A DNA stretch of 64,000 bases from Sordariomycetes sp. S80-01Y (taxonomy: Eukaryota > Ascomycota > Sordariomycetes). The position numbers were made by a program, and so were the translations under genes. The stretch lies in contig JAXQJY010000027.1 in the NCBI GenBank assembly GCA_037042185.1, positions 186,001 to 250,000 of the forward strand. Direction: 5' to 3'. The notes beneath the pieces are model-generated. The model saw only the letters and a list, made by a program, of their open reading frames with translations. It was not told where the DNA came from and ran no database searches. Of this stretch, positions 54,021-64,000 are shown piece by piece (position 1 is the first letter of the stretch; every line of letters begins with the position of its first letter).

Positions 54021-55889
54021 TGACGTAATCAGCGAAGTATCACGCGACGTGGAATGGTGGTGAGAACTTACCATCGCAAACAATACTCGGCGAGCGAGTT
54101 GATTGAAAATGAGGCAGAAGGAGGGGATGAGGAGATATTTCAACGATTGAGTTTATGAGGGGTGCAGGAATAACATCATCTCGGTTAGAGTTAAGCCCTC
54201 CACGTGGGCACATGTTCACAACGATGAGGGGATACGGGATTGTGCCGGCATCATGTCGTGCACTCCTCATCCAATAGCGGGCCTCGACCGAAAAACATGC
54301 AATTGGAGTCCCGGCAAGTACAACCGATTAAATTAAATACACGTTAAGGCCTAGTAGACAGGGCAGTTTCCGAGTAGTAATCGGTGCCCAGTGTATCTAA
54401 GAAGGTACATGGAGTGCGGGTATTACACGCATTTTGTCGCCAGAGTTGCTTGTACGGAGTATTAATCAGCCTCCAAACCCGAGAATGACTGGCTCTCGTA
54501 GTCCTTGACTTCGTGTAACCTAACTAGACTCTCCTTGAATTTTCCTCATACTGCAAACCGTGGGCGAGAGTCCGTAGTGCTATTATATCATGAAGATATA
54601 TGTCTTGTCAAAGATGCTGTTCCAGCTCGCCCTCCTGTAACCCGCAGAAATCCAGTCAGATTTCCAGACATTTGACAAAAATGTCTGCGTAACCAGCGGA
54701 GAAGCCATCCTAAGCGCCCTGCTCACCCGAACTAACTATGTAGATATAAAGTTTTTCGATGCGCGGTTATTCACATCCACCTCAATGCCGGTAATAACAA
54801 GAGGCCAGGTTATGAACTTTCGGAACTAGCTTATTAGGTCTAAAGTGAGCTTCTTCAGATCGCGAAGGAGTGCCTCAAGGTATACCGACCTTAGATCACC
54901 AATATCTACGCCGTCTAGGGTCGTTAAAGTAGCCGCTCCTATGTAATAAGAGTAAAGAAGAGACGGTATATAGTAGAGAGCAATGGAGTACTAGTAGATA
55001 TAAGCGATTACCTACTAATCCCACGAAAGTGCTTAGCGTTAAGTTAATAGCTTATTAGGTTCTTTATTCTTCTGTTTATTAGTGATAATCTCGGTGGCCT
55101 ATCTATCGGAGGGGAAATTTGTGATCTTTCTAAGAAGGTTAAGAGAGGAAGATAGCTGGTTAGCCTATATTATTACCCTGCTAGGGGCCTAACTTTCAGA
55201 TTCAAGATAGTTAACCCGAATAATATCTACCAGAAGTTCCGGAGGATAAGGTATAGACGTGTATAATCTAACGTAAAATACTACGTAAATAAAAGAAAGA
55301 ATATCTATCTAATAACTGACTCTGCCCTCTTCTCCTATTGGCGCTGTTGTGCTGCTTATGGTTTCGATCCTGTGCCAAGGGTAAGCTTTCGAAAAAGACA
55401 AAAAGTTTAGGTATTATAGTAACATATAACAGAAGGTATTAAGTCGTGGCTGCTAGGCCAGAAGGGGGCTCAAAGTGGTCACGTGGACTACGATGTCATT
55501 TATTGTACAAAATTTCTTTTCATTTCCTATTTAATAGCTAGCATCGCGAGGCGATCAGATTAAACACATACATCTCTTGAGCATTCATTTTCGAGCCCAT
55601 AATCGTGACCTTTCATTGCAACGATTGACCAATCCGACCGCCCGTTGAGCACTCGAAAGCTTCTTCGTGACCGTCTTGCTTACCCTTTGCCCAACTGGCC
55701 ATTCCAAAACGGCAGTCTGCTGATATGGATATGTCTGGATTGACCTGCAGTACCCGTTTCGACATCTTGAGTGGTCTCTTAGAACGAGTGACCACTTGGG
55801 TGCCGTCTCGCAGGCAACTCAGTATCTCACTAGGGGTCGCTGTAAAGGACGGCAAAGAATGAGTCTAATCATGCCTCCTGTCAAGAGAC
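54021..55889. other. AT-rich, gene-free interval
   Basis: From about 54700 to 55440 the sequence is strongly TA-rich, with CpG nearly absent in long stretches, and no open frames. Such islands in ascomycetes usually derive from repeat-induced point mutation of repeats. No element family can be recognised. A minus frame at 55613-55855 has no known motif. Confidence 0.45.
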
Positions 55890-56100
55890 GAAGCCTGGAA
55901 GTTGTGAGAAGAGTGAAGAGGTGTAGGAGGAGGTCACTGCGAGGTTCCTGCTGCTTCGCAGCGAGTTCACGGTCCCGCAGCAGCGAGGCCAAGATGACTG
56001 TATTAATCTCTGAGGAGCCAGGAGGGAAGAGAAACTGGCTCTTCTACAACGGCTTGAAATACATGAGGTCACGTGCCAATAGGCACGTGACACCCCTTGA
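55890..56100 (+). repeat. Dispersed repeat copy, LTR-like core (copy 2)
   Basis: Contains AGAGTGAAGAGGTG and TGACTGTATTAATCTCTGA, in the same order and about 80 bp apart as in copy 3 (59830-60060). A solo-LTR-like remnant is the best guess; broken and old. Confidence 0.45.
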
Positions 56101-56335
56101 GCACCACAATGTTCCCTGACACATCGGCTGGCGTTAGTACTCGCGGCTTTGTGAATATTGAGATGTTACATGCTTCGTATACTCAGTGGGTCACGGCAAG
56201 AACAGCTCCCGTGTTGGACTTTGGTCAGGCTTCCATTTTGCTTCCGCTCCATGCTGCTTTGGCATGGCTGGTTGAGCGACTGTTTATTGGTGGGGCTTTT
56301 CGAAGACATTGAATGTACGTATGAGAGCAAGGGAA

Positions 56336-56361
56336 GGGGAAAAAAAGAAAACAAAAAGAAA
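56336..56361 (-). terminator. T-rich Pol III terminator of the 5S gene
   Basis: On the minus strand, runs of T follow directly after the 5S 3' end (TTTTCTTTTTGTTTTC). Confidence 0.6.
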
Positions 56362-56480
56362 ACATACAACAGCCGGTATTCGCTGGTCGTCACCGACCCA
56401 ACTACTAATCAGCCCCTCAGCGGCTTGACTATGGGAGAGCGGACGGGATCCCGTATTTTCCACTGGGTATGGTCGTATGT
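56362..56480 (-). rRNA. 5S ribosomal RNA, complete (119 nt)
   Basis: Minus-strand start ACATACGACCATACCCAGTG and end GCTGTTGTATGT; the two ends pair as helix I over nine base pairs. The internal regions GGGATCCCGTCCGCTC, ATTAGTAGTTGGGT and GGTGACGACCAGCGAA are the conserved 5S segments (loop B/C, internal control region and loop D/E). Single dispersed 5S genes are the rule in filamentous ascomycetes. Confidence 0.93.
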
Positions 56481-58162
56481 ATCAAAACTAGCGAGCATAG
56501 CAGAATATAATACCAGGATTTCATTCTAATCATTTTGCGGCTTTTGATAGGAATAAGTTTCCGAGGACAAGTCCCGACACACCTATGGGGTCGGGGGTCC
56601 TTTCCCTTTAGAAACACCCACCGTCAGTCTGCCAATCTCAGTTTCCTAAACTTGAAAACCACAGTCTCATTGCTAAGCTTCACGCATAGTACAGCCTAGC
56701 TACTGCACGGGCTACGCCCAGAGGTGGACTAAGCCGACTGGCCGCGAGCATAAGTCCCCTGTCTGCCGAATCCACTATTCATGACAAATTGGTAGGCTGT
56801 GATGCCGGCCAGTTCTCCACTTCTTTCTTTCTTCCTGCTAGATAGTTGAGAAGACAGCCCTTGCGTTATGTCAACGAGAGCTGGATTCTTTACACGATCT
56901 CTCTACAAACACACCTGCAGATACACGATCTCAAAGACAGCCCTCAAACCACCCAGAACGATTAGGTGAACCCACTCTGATACCAAGGTTTCCAGAAGCG
57001 CAGTCGAAGGACCTCTCTCGTTGTGATGGAACGCGCCCACCAGCCTCCGCAGAAAGAAAGTTATAGCTGATGACCAGAAGACTCTTAGAGGTCTCTTACC
57101 ATTTTACGATGGTATAAGGATTTTCCAGTAAGATAACGCTAGGACTATTTCATCTCAATCGACAATGGATTGACTGTTGAGTTATGAGATTGAGATTCTT
57201 GAACATTGACCGGCTCACAGTCTATGTCTTCATCCGATTGAGCAGTCGTGGGCTCCATCGAAACGTAAAATAAAAGAGCTTTCCCCAGATATATGAGAAT
57301 AAAGGAGAAGTCCGCTCGATGTAGGAGAATTCAAACGAATACTAAAGGTGTGGTAGGCAATCGATCAGTCAGATATTAACCGGATCATCGCTTCAATGCC
57401 CGCCGGCTTGTTGCGGTGAAGAAGTCGAAGGGACAATACACCACATACCACGCACTGATGTCAGGACTTAAACATCAACAGTCTCAAATATGCCACACGA
57501 TAGTATCGTATCAGCCAGACTAGTGATAAGTGCGCTACGAACCTGTTGCGGGATCAACAGGGTCGCGATGACCAGTCGTTCGCATCAGTTGTAACGAACC
57601 CACTTACAGCCACTCATTCGATAAAAAAATCAAGAGTCTTTCATTACCTGAGCCTGATAAAACGCGGCTAAGAATAGAACAAAAAATGTGAGCTGAGCTT
57701 GCCGTATACAGGAATAATAGTAACTCGAAATCACTAGGGGCGTCGCTTGTGGCTCTGTGTCATTTTCGAGCACGTCATCAACGTCAAGTCATAAAAGTCC
57801 GCTGGAGAGCCTTGTAGGCTGCCTTATGCCGTTGCCTTGTGCCCTGGTTCGTCCATTGGGGCTTCTAACCGTGCCTTGGTGGGGCTACTGCATGATGGCT
57901 GAGGGCATGATCAATGCATCATTCAAGGCATCCCATAGAGTCACTGAAAAATTACCAGATCATGTATATATATACACTCTTCAAATACTCACACTTCAAA
58001 ATTTGTTGTTGGCCGATTTATTAGGGATCCTTGGCTCAATCAATTTTTCGCAACAAAACTGGGCCGCGCGGTACGACAACTCATCTACCAATATTCTCAT
58101 CTTGCGTCAGTGCAACGAACTTCTTTCTGTCTAAACTTCTATGGCCTGATTCCGCGGTGATA
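56481..58162. other. Gene-poor interval, 1.7 kb
   Basis: No supported gene. On the minus strand TGGTATCAGAGTGGG (56970-56984) resembles an initiator-tRNA primer-binding site as used by LTR elements, and a short ATG frame starts near 57261 on the same strand; too little remains to define an element. Confidence 0.3.
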
Positions 58163-59161
58163 ATGGCTGGATTCGAATTCTGTCAGGAATGCAAGGACGA
58201 TTATGGCTACATCAACTCCCATAAAACGGGGTGGTACGCACTTCAAAACTCCATCGGCCTCTGCGACAGTTGCTGGGAAGGCCATGAAAAATTCTTAGGG
58301 GATATGCAGAGAGACAGGGCATACCGCTCTCACATTGCTCGACAATTAGCAGGCTACGCGTGCGACGTGACCAGTGGTTGTCCACACCACCCACCTTCTT
58401 ACGAGTACTATACTCCTCCCCGGAACGATGCGGAGCGATGGCAATATGGAGAATTAGTACGCAGAGCTACAGAACAAGTATACAGAGACAGCTCTTCGTC
58501 GATCACATCTCTAGAAATGATTGGCTCCCACCATCTATCCTTGGTGAGGTTTTGCGATGGCTGTTATGGCAAGGCTCTTGATGGACTCGATCAAAACATC
58601 CAACTACGCCCTTGCGAAGAGTGCTTTTCCAAAAGGGAAAAGTTTATCGACAAATTTCATCACCACCAAAGTTCCTTTTTTGAGCCCTGGGAGCATTATG
58701 TTCAGGGGAACATAAGGCCTTTACTCTGGGATCAAATCGGTAAATTTATCGATATACGAAGTGGCACAGACGATGAATACGATGGCGTTTTGCATTTCGT
58801 CAGACGCCAGCTGGTGGGTGGAGGTCGCCCCGAGCCTCTTGACGTAGCAAGCATTGCATTTGCAGGACTGGCTGCACCAGCACTCATTGTTGGTGTAGCG
58901 GCCGTCGTATACAGTCGCCGCCAGTGGAGGTTGGCACAGAACGCCCAAAGCGAGGGGCAGGCTTTGTCAATTCTTAACCAAATTGCTTCCGGTATCACAT
59001 CAGGGAGAGTTACTATCACAGCGCAGGACGTGGAAAACGTATCCACTGACTCTTTCATCACCGCTCAGACACATATCGATGGCACAAGTCAAACTGAAGT
59101 CGACGGAACTGCTGCGACAAATGCCAGTGTTGAGCATTCCTTTGCACATCACGGAGATTAA
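58163..59161 (+). CDS. CxxC-rich single-pass membrane protein, function unknown, 332 aa
   Basis: Start at 58163 (MAGFEFCQECKDDYGYIN); an in-frame ATG at 58031 adds 44 low-complexity residues. Two similar modules make up the first 190 residues: CQEC ... LCDSCWEGHEKFLGDMQRDR and CDGC ... RPCEECFSKREKFIDKFHHH, each with paired CxxC motifs and then a charged helix, as in zinc-binding knuckles. A single TM follows at about residues 226-250 (ASIAFAGLAAPALIVGVAAV), then RRQWR (cytosolic-side signal) and a Thr/Ser-rich tail of about 80 residues. No signal peptide. No family recognised. It lies 2.4 kb upstream of an NLR gene in the same direction. Intronless. Confidence 0.7.
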   Translation: MAGFEFCQECKDDYGYINSHKTGWYALQNSIGLCDSCWEGHEKFLGDMQRDRAYRSHIARQLAGYACDVTSGCPHHPPSYEYYTPPRNDAERWQYGELVRRATEQVYRDSSSSITSLEMIGSHHLSLVRFCDGCYGKALDGLDQNIQLRPCEECFSKREKFIDKFHHHQSSFFEPWEHYVQGNIRPLLWDQIGKFIDIRSGTDDEYDGVLHFVRRQLVGGGRPEPLDVASIAFAGLAAPALIVGVAAVVYSRRQWRLAQNAQSEGQALSILNQIASGITSGRVTITAQDVENVSTDSFITAQTHIDGTSQTEVDGTAATNASVEHSFAHHGD

Positions 59162-59829
59162 CACCTAGAGCCAAATCAACGGCAAAACCGCGTGCGCCTG
59201 AGTCTAGGGTACAAATCTCATGGTATCGAAGCTTTCCCGACACCAGATAGTTCCGAAGCGGACGAGACAAAGGATTTGGACATCTTGATCGCGGTTGTGA
59301 CCGCGATAGACCCGTCCAACGGCCAGGGTCAGTATAGGTTGCCCTTTAGGGAAATCGATGATATTGAAGGGTATCTTGGGTTATGCTATTTTAATATTGA
59401 TGTAGTTCCTGTGTTCACTTATATCTTCATGATCTTCAGTTCCTCTGTCCAGCTAAAATCCAAAGTGACTCGGAGAAAACATGTTCGTAATGAGAGCCTC
59501 GCGTATCTTCTCGTTATGCATAACGTTGCGAGCCAGGCCGATTAGCGCCTGGTAATATGTCACGGTCGATGGCTTACCTTCCGAGTCCCTCTCCTAAGCC
59601 TATATAGATGCTATGGTGGTTAATCTCTTATATCCGCGTTAGGTTGGCGCCTTCTTTGAGAGAGAAGCCTTAGAAGTCGAAGCCTTAGAGGACGCGTATA
59701 TACCAAAGCGGAAGACCTCCTTATCTAACTACCACTTAAGTATTATCTCGGACTACGGCGAAGATAGTATCGTTATGTTAGATATTGGCTACAAGCCTTA
59801 ATATATCTCCGTTATTGCGACGGACCTGC
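59162..59829. other. Intergenic with coding-like scraps
   Basis: Positions about 59650-59802 hold a plus-strand open stretch (FEREALEVEALEDAYIPKRK, then SNYHLSIISDYGEDSIVMLD) that ends in TAA just before the repeat copy at 59830. It may be the 3' end of a lost gene or element; nothing can be named. Confidence 0.3.
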
Positions 59830-60060
59830 CAGGACCTGGGTTGGTGAAGAGAGTGAAGAGGTGCGACGAGCTGGGTATACGCAGCTAGGCAGTAGCTAGG
59901 TAGAAGGGTCATAGCTAGGGTGCGACTGGTGACTGTATTAATCTCTGAAGGTTCTGAGCTGCACGCATTCCCTCGAATGCCTCTTATATGCGTGCCCACG
60001 TGATCCTCGCTGGGGGGGCCGCAGGGATCTCGCGGCTAGGTCCCTCCGTGGTGACAAGTG
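59830..60060 (+). repeat. Dispersed repeat copy, LTR-like core (copy 3)
   Basis: AGAGTGAAGAGGTG at 59850 and TGACTGTATTAATCTCTGA at 59930, as in copy 2. Broken and old, family unknown. Confidence 0.45.
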
Positions 60061-60147
60061 AATTACCTCTCCGACCTTAATCCAGTTGAAAATTCTCGTT
60101 CTTACAGCCTTATGCTGATATCTTGATCGGGGACTAAAGCCAGCAAC

Positions 60148-60169
60148 ATTACTATTACTATTATTATTA
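60148..60169 (+). repeat. ATT/ACT microsatellite-like tract
   Basis: Seven trinucleotides alternating ACT and ATT. Confidence 0.6.
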
Positions 60170-60588
60170 AGTATTACTGGTAGTAGCCGCAGTCCTGGTA
60201 CCTAGTCTAAGGTAGTGAGTGGTCTTACAAGTGATAGTAGCGTCGCCTGCCAAGCCGTTATGCTGCCCTACAACGGTGGAGCAAAAATGCATGATCTCAT
60301 CGCCATAACTAAATTCAGAGCTCCCGCAACTTGGAAATGATAGAGCGGAACCTAAAGTGTGGTTCCTAAATTTAAAAGTTGGTACTCAGTATTGGAGCTC
60401 ATGCGAGCAGACCGGTGTGGGACTGGGAAAGAAATTGAGCGGAAACGGTTGGGTCCTACCGTTTGATCTTGGATAACCGCCGTGAAAACGGTGGAAGCAG
60501 CCTGAGCAGGTGTGGGTGGGTCATATGCGGGTCAATAACATCTTGTTTTGGAGGTCGCAGGTTCCAAAGTCGGAAGAAAGAGCGTCAA

Positions 60589-60661
60589 GTAATGGAAGAC
60601 ATTGAGCGCATGACAAGAACTGGACGGGATCCCGTATTTTCCACTGGGTATGGTCGTATGT
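60589..60661 (-). pseudogene. 5S rRNA pseudogene, 5' half plus conserved foreign tail
   Basis: On the minus strand, 60661-60623 equals the first 39 nt of the intact 5S gene with hardly any change; from there the sequence (CAGTTCTTGTCATGCGCTCA) resembles the tail of the 47827 copy instead of 5S. Confidence 0.8.
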
Positions 60662-61543
60662 AAGGAAACTCTTAAGCAATTCGGTATATCAAGGTTTAAA
60701 AGCGCATATCAACTTTTTCGGGCGTTCTGTATAATTATATCCCTAGAAAGAGTGCGAGATTGGGACATACTCCGTAAGTGGTGACGCCCCTCTCCTGCAG
60801 CTAAGCGCCGTCTACGCAGTATGCAACTTATGATCGATCACAAAAGTAAAACTTTAAGAAGTCAACCTATACTCCGTAGACCCTCATTACATATAATATC
60901 TAGAGTCTCTCTTTACCTCATTCAGACTCCGAGCGCGCAACAGTAGCTATCATGTTGCAGCGTTCGAAAATGACCAAACTGTCGTCGCTTGAAACAGTGG
61001 CCGTGTCGGAGCCATCGGTGCCGAATCAATTTTGAGTGTGCCAGATCTTCGAACTAAGAGCTGCAGCCTGAGCAGGTTAAGCTGGTCATCCCGACCGTTT
61101 GTAGACGGTGAGGCACAGTCAATATGTGTCCAATCACCTTGACGTACTTGTTGTCTTGCTCCAAATTCGGGTGAATGACGTACGGTCACCATTTTCATTA
61201 TGCCCAAGGAAGGCGCAGTGAAATCTCCAAGGTGTCCTCACCTCCAATGCAATGCAGAGCAGCTTTTTATTGGAATAAAAGAAGAAATCTACCCCTCATA
61301 TAGCGGCCTCCCGCCCTGGCGTACCAACTCAGTCCCTTTTTACACTCTCCCTCACTCTGAATCACCAGCACTGTACCCGACTTCAAGATTCCAGTGCCGT
61401 TCTAGGTCGTATTTTGAGATCGCGCTATACCTTGTACGACTATTCTCGTTTTGCATTACCCCACCAACCGGACCCTGTTCATTCACTGGCAAAATTCAAA
61501 AGGGACTTACTACAGCTTATTCCTGCTCGTAGGGTCTTTGCCA
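60662..61543. other. Promoter side of the NLR gene
   Basis: About 880 bp, no gene supported. Confidence 0.35.
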
Positions 61544-64000
61544 ATGTCAAAAAGACTTTCTGAGAATTACGAGGACGCTGCGGTCAACAAATCGAAACGC
61601 AGAAAGTTGGGAGAGGATGGCAACCGAGCAGCCCGCAAGAAGCAAGGCCTTCCGTCAGCATCAAGGTCGTCTTCCCCGCCCCCGGTTCATACAAATGAGG
61701 ACTATACTGTCGGATGGATCTGCGCCCTAGTCACTGAATATGTTGCAGCGCGGGCTCTTCTTGACGTAGAACACGAAGGTCCAGATCACGTGTCGGTCAA
61801 CGACAATAACGTGTATGCGTTGGGTAACATGGGAGGGCACAACGTGGTTATCGCGGTCATGCCCATGGGAGAGTACGGCACAGATTCTGCTGGAAGAATC
61901 GCAAGAGACATGGTACACACCTTCTCCAACATCAGAATCGGCCTGTTGGTTGGCATTGGCGGTGGTGTACCAAGTCAGAACCACGATATTCGTCTTGGAG
62001 ATGTCGTGGTGAGTACACCTCGAGGCGGGAACAGCGGCGTGATTCAGTATGACTTTGGAAAAACTCTCCAAGACGAAAGTTTCCGAAGAACGCGATACTT
62101 GAATCAACCGCCTAGTGTGCTGCTGACAGCAATCTCTAGCCTCAGTAGTGAATATGCTATAGCCGGCCATCGTCTCGAGGAAACTATCAGCCGTGTCCTT
62201 CACGCAAATCCAAGGCTGCAGCGAAAATATGCGCGACCTGATCCGGGTTCAGACACATTGTACAAATCTACTGCCGTCCATTCGTTGGCATCAGTCAGCA
62301 GCTGCACGGAAGGCTGTGGTGATGAATCTATTGTATTTCGGCACAATCGGCTTGAGGAGGAGGACAATCCGGCCATTCACTACGGGCTGATTGCCTCGGG
62401 GAATCAGGTGATGAAAGATGCTGTGATCCGCGACACGCTCGCAGCTGAAGAAGACATTCTGTGTTTCGAGATGGAAGCAGCGGGGTTAATGAATCATTTC
62501 CCCTGTCTTGTTATTCGAGGAATTTGCGACTATGCCGATTCACACAAGAATAAAGATTGGCAAGGGTATGCAGCAATGACTGCCGCCGCGTACGCCAAGG
62601 ATCTCTTGCAACAAATCGTCCCGAACAGGGTGGAGGCTGCAGGCAGGATCACCGATATCATCTCTGGTAAGTTGACTAAAGTTCTCAACGGTCTATTTAT
62701 GGACAACGTTTAATCTAACTTGGCCTCTCAGGTGTACAAGAGGGCGTTGGCGAGCTCCTTCGCGTTCAACACAGCCAGGGAACTCGAGCTATCCTTGCCT
62801 GGCTTACGCCAATTGACTACTTGGCCCAACAATCCGACAATATTAATAGATGGCAACCCGAGACTGGCCAATGGCTTCTGCGATCACCGGAATACAAAGC
62901 GTGGACAAATGCCGAAAGCCAGACCCTGTTCTGCACAGGCATACCCGGAGCCGGAAAGACAATACTCACCTCGATAGTAGTCGATGACCTGATCGCAAAG
63001 TTTGAAAAAGACAACAACGTCGGAATTGCATTCCTCTACTGCAATTTCCGGCGCCATCATGAGCAAAAAGCCGATAACTTGCTCGCGAGTCTCCTAAAGC
63101 AATTGAGCGAGAGGCAACCATCGCTTCCCGAGGGCGTCAACTCCCTCTACTACAGTCATAACGAGAAGCGAACTAGGCCGCTTTACGATGAGATTTTGAG
63201 AACACTATCCTTTGTCGCAGCCCAACATACAAGAGTCTTCTTTGTAGTTGATGCTCTAGATGAATGTCAAGATACGGCAAGGCTTCTAAAGGAGCTTTTC
63301 AATATCCAAAAAAAAGTGCAGAGTCAACATCTTTGCCACTTCTCGGCCAATTCCTGAGATCAAGGAGAAATTCAAGGGGCTTCCGCACGTAGAAGTAAGC
63401 GCAGCTGATGAAGACGTGCGACGCTATCTCGAGGGCCGTATCGGGCAATTGCAGTCTTTTGTCCAAGAAAATCGAGAACTACAAAAGGATATCACCACCG
63501 GTATCGCTGAAGCTGTTGATGGAATGTAGGTTTCCCAGATTTGTTCAATACATGTGGATCTCAAGTGCTAATTACTGTTTCTCATCAAGGTTCCTTCTCG
63601 CCCAGATATATCTCAACTCGCTTGAGGACAAGCTTACACCAAAGGATATTCGGAACGCATTACAGCAGTTTCTCAAACAAAAACCCGGTTCAAGTGAAGA
63701 TCAGAAGCTCCAAGTGCTGTCACAGGCATACGAATTATCATTGGAAAGAATCAATGGGCAGAGGCCCGGCCTTCGGGAACTTGCTCATCGTGTTCTGTCT
63801 TGGATCACCTGCGCGAAAAGGCCACTAACCATCACCGAGCTTCAACACGCGCTTGCAGTGGAGATTGGCGCGTCACATTTGGACGAAGAAGCTCTCACGC
63901 AAGTCGAAAGAATGGTGTCAGTGTGTGCTGGACTAGTGACCGTGGACGAGGAGAGCGACATTATTCGCCTGGTGCACTACACAACACAAGAGTATTTCGA
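61544..64000 (+). CDS. NLR-like protein: nucleoside phosphorylase-like domain + NACHT (cut by window edge; frameshifted)
   Basis: Exons 61544-62666, 62732-63525 and 63590 to the edge. A basic Ser-rich N-terminus is followed by a PNP_UDP_1 domain ([20 protein letters not shown] at residues 53-72, [39 protein letters not shown] and [20 protein letters not shown]). Then a NACHT ATPase: Walker [10 protein letters not shown], Walker [11 protein letters not shown], and ATSRP. In fungi such PNP-NACHT proteins are STAND-type immune or heterokaryon-incompatibility-like sensors, usually ending in ankyrin, WD or TPR repeats; that part is beyond 64000. Between Walker B and ATSRP the reading frame shifts by one base at a run of eight A (63309-63316): with seven A the consensus ([16 protein letters not shown]) is recovered. 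This is a real break, a strain variant or a sequence error. Confidence 0.85.

Noticed and set aside
56960-57330. Primer-binding-site-like TGGTATCAGAG on the minus strand, suggesting an LTR element
   Set aside because: No matching terminal repeat and no recognisable element parts nearby; kept only as a remark for the interval.
1-64000. Complete secondary-metabolite cluster with PKS, NRPS or terpene synthase; CRISPR arrays; bacterial-type operons
   Set aside because: No ketosynthase, adenylation or terpene-synthase motifs in any frame; no arrays of spaced repeats; gene structure is eukaryotic throughout.

Overview
This is a filamentous ascomycete nuclear window, most likely Eurotiomycetes (Aspergillus/Penicillium relatives). 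The reasons are many short GT-AG introns (about 45-135 bp, with CTAAC-like branch sites), a dispersed 5S rRNA gene with truncated 5S pseudogenes, a Zn2Cys6 regulator, and a nucleoside-phosphorylase/NACHT NLR gene. Exon models below come from reading splice sites and checking that the summed exon length is a multiple of three; gene families were assigned from motifs without any database search.

Layout: 0-24 kb is gene-rich and metabolic. It holds a transketolase/dihydroxyacetone-synthase gene (cut by the left edge), an SDR, a PRISE-like reductase, an MCT-type MFS transporter, a decayed hotdog thioesterase, a signal-peptide agmatinase-family ureohydrolase, a cAMP-receptor-like GPCR, an UNC93-like MFS protein, a Baeyer-Villiger monooxygenase, an FMN-dependent (NtaA/DszA-like) monooxygenase and a subtilase. 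From 24 to 33 kb there is a large membrane protein, a patch of degenerate copies of neighbouring genes, a second SDR and a Zn2Cys6 regulator transcribed divergently from it. From 34 to 46 kb there is a fatty-acid-hydroxylase-superfamily enzyme, an intron-containing tRNA-Asp, a divergent MmgE/PrpD and beta-propeller lactonase pair, and a sulfotransferase-fold protein. From 46 kb to the end the window is sparser: 5S fragments, several gene relics, an MIT-like two-exon gene, a decayed PI-PLC gene, AT-rich islands, the intact 5S gene, a CxxC-rich single-pass membrane protein and the start of an NLR gene with a homopolymer frameshift.

How it may work together: two flavin monooxygenases (BVMO and FMN type), three dehydrogenase/reductases, a hydroxylase, a lactonase, a PrpD protein, two transporters and one Zn2Cys6 regulator lie within about 40 kb. 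No polyketide, peptide or terpene backbone synthase is visible. This fits an accessory oxidative (catabolic or tailoring) neighbourhood better than a complete secondary-metabolite cluster, but co-regulation is inference. The right part carries signs of repeat-driven decay and an innate-immunity-type gene, as is usual in variable fungal chromosome regions.
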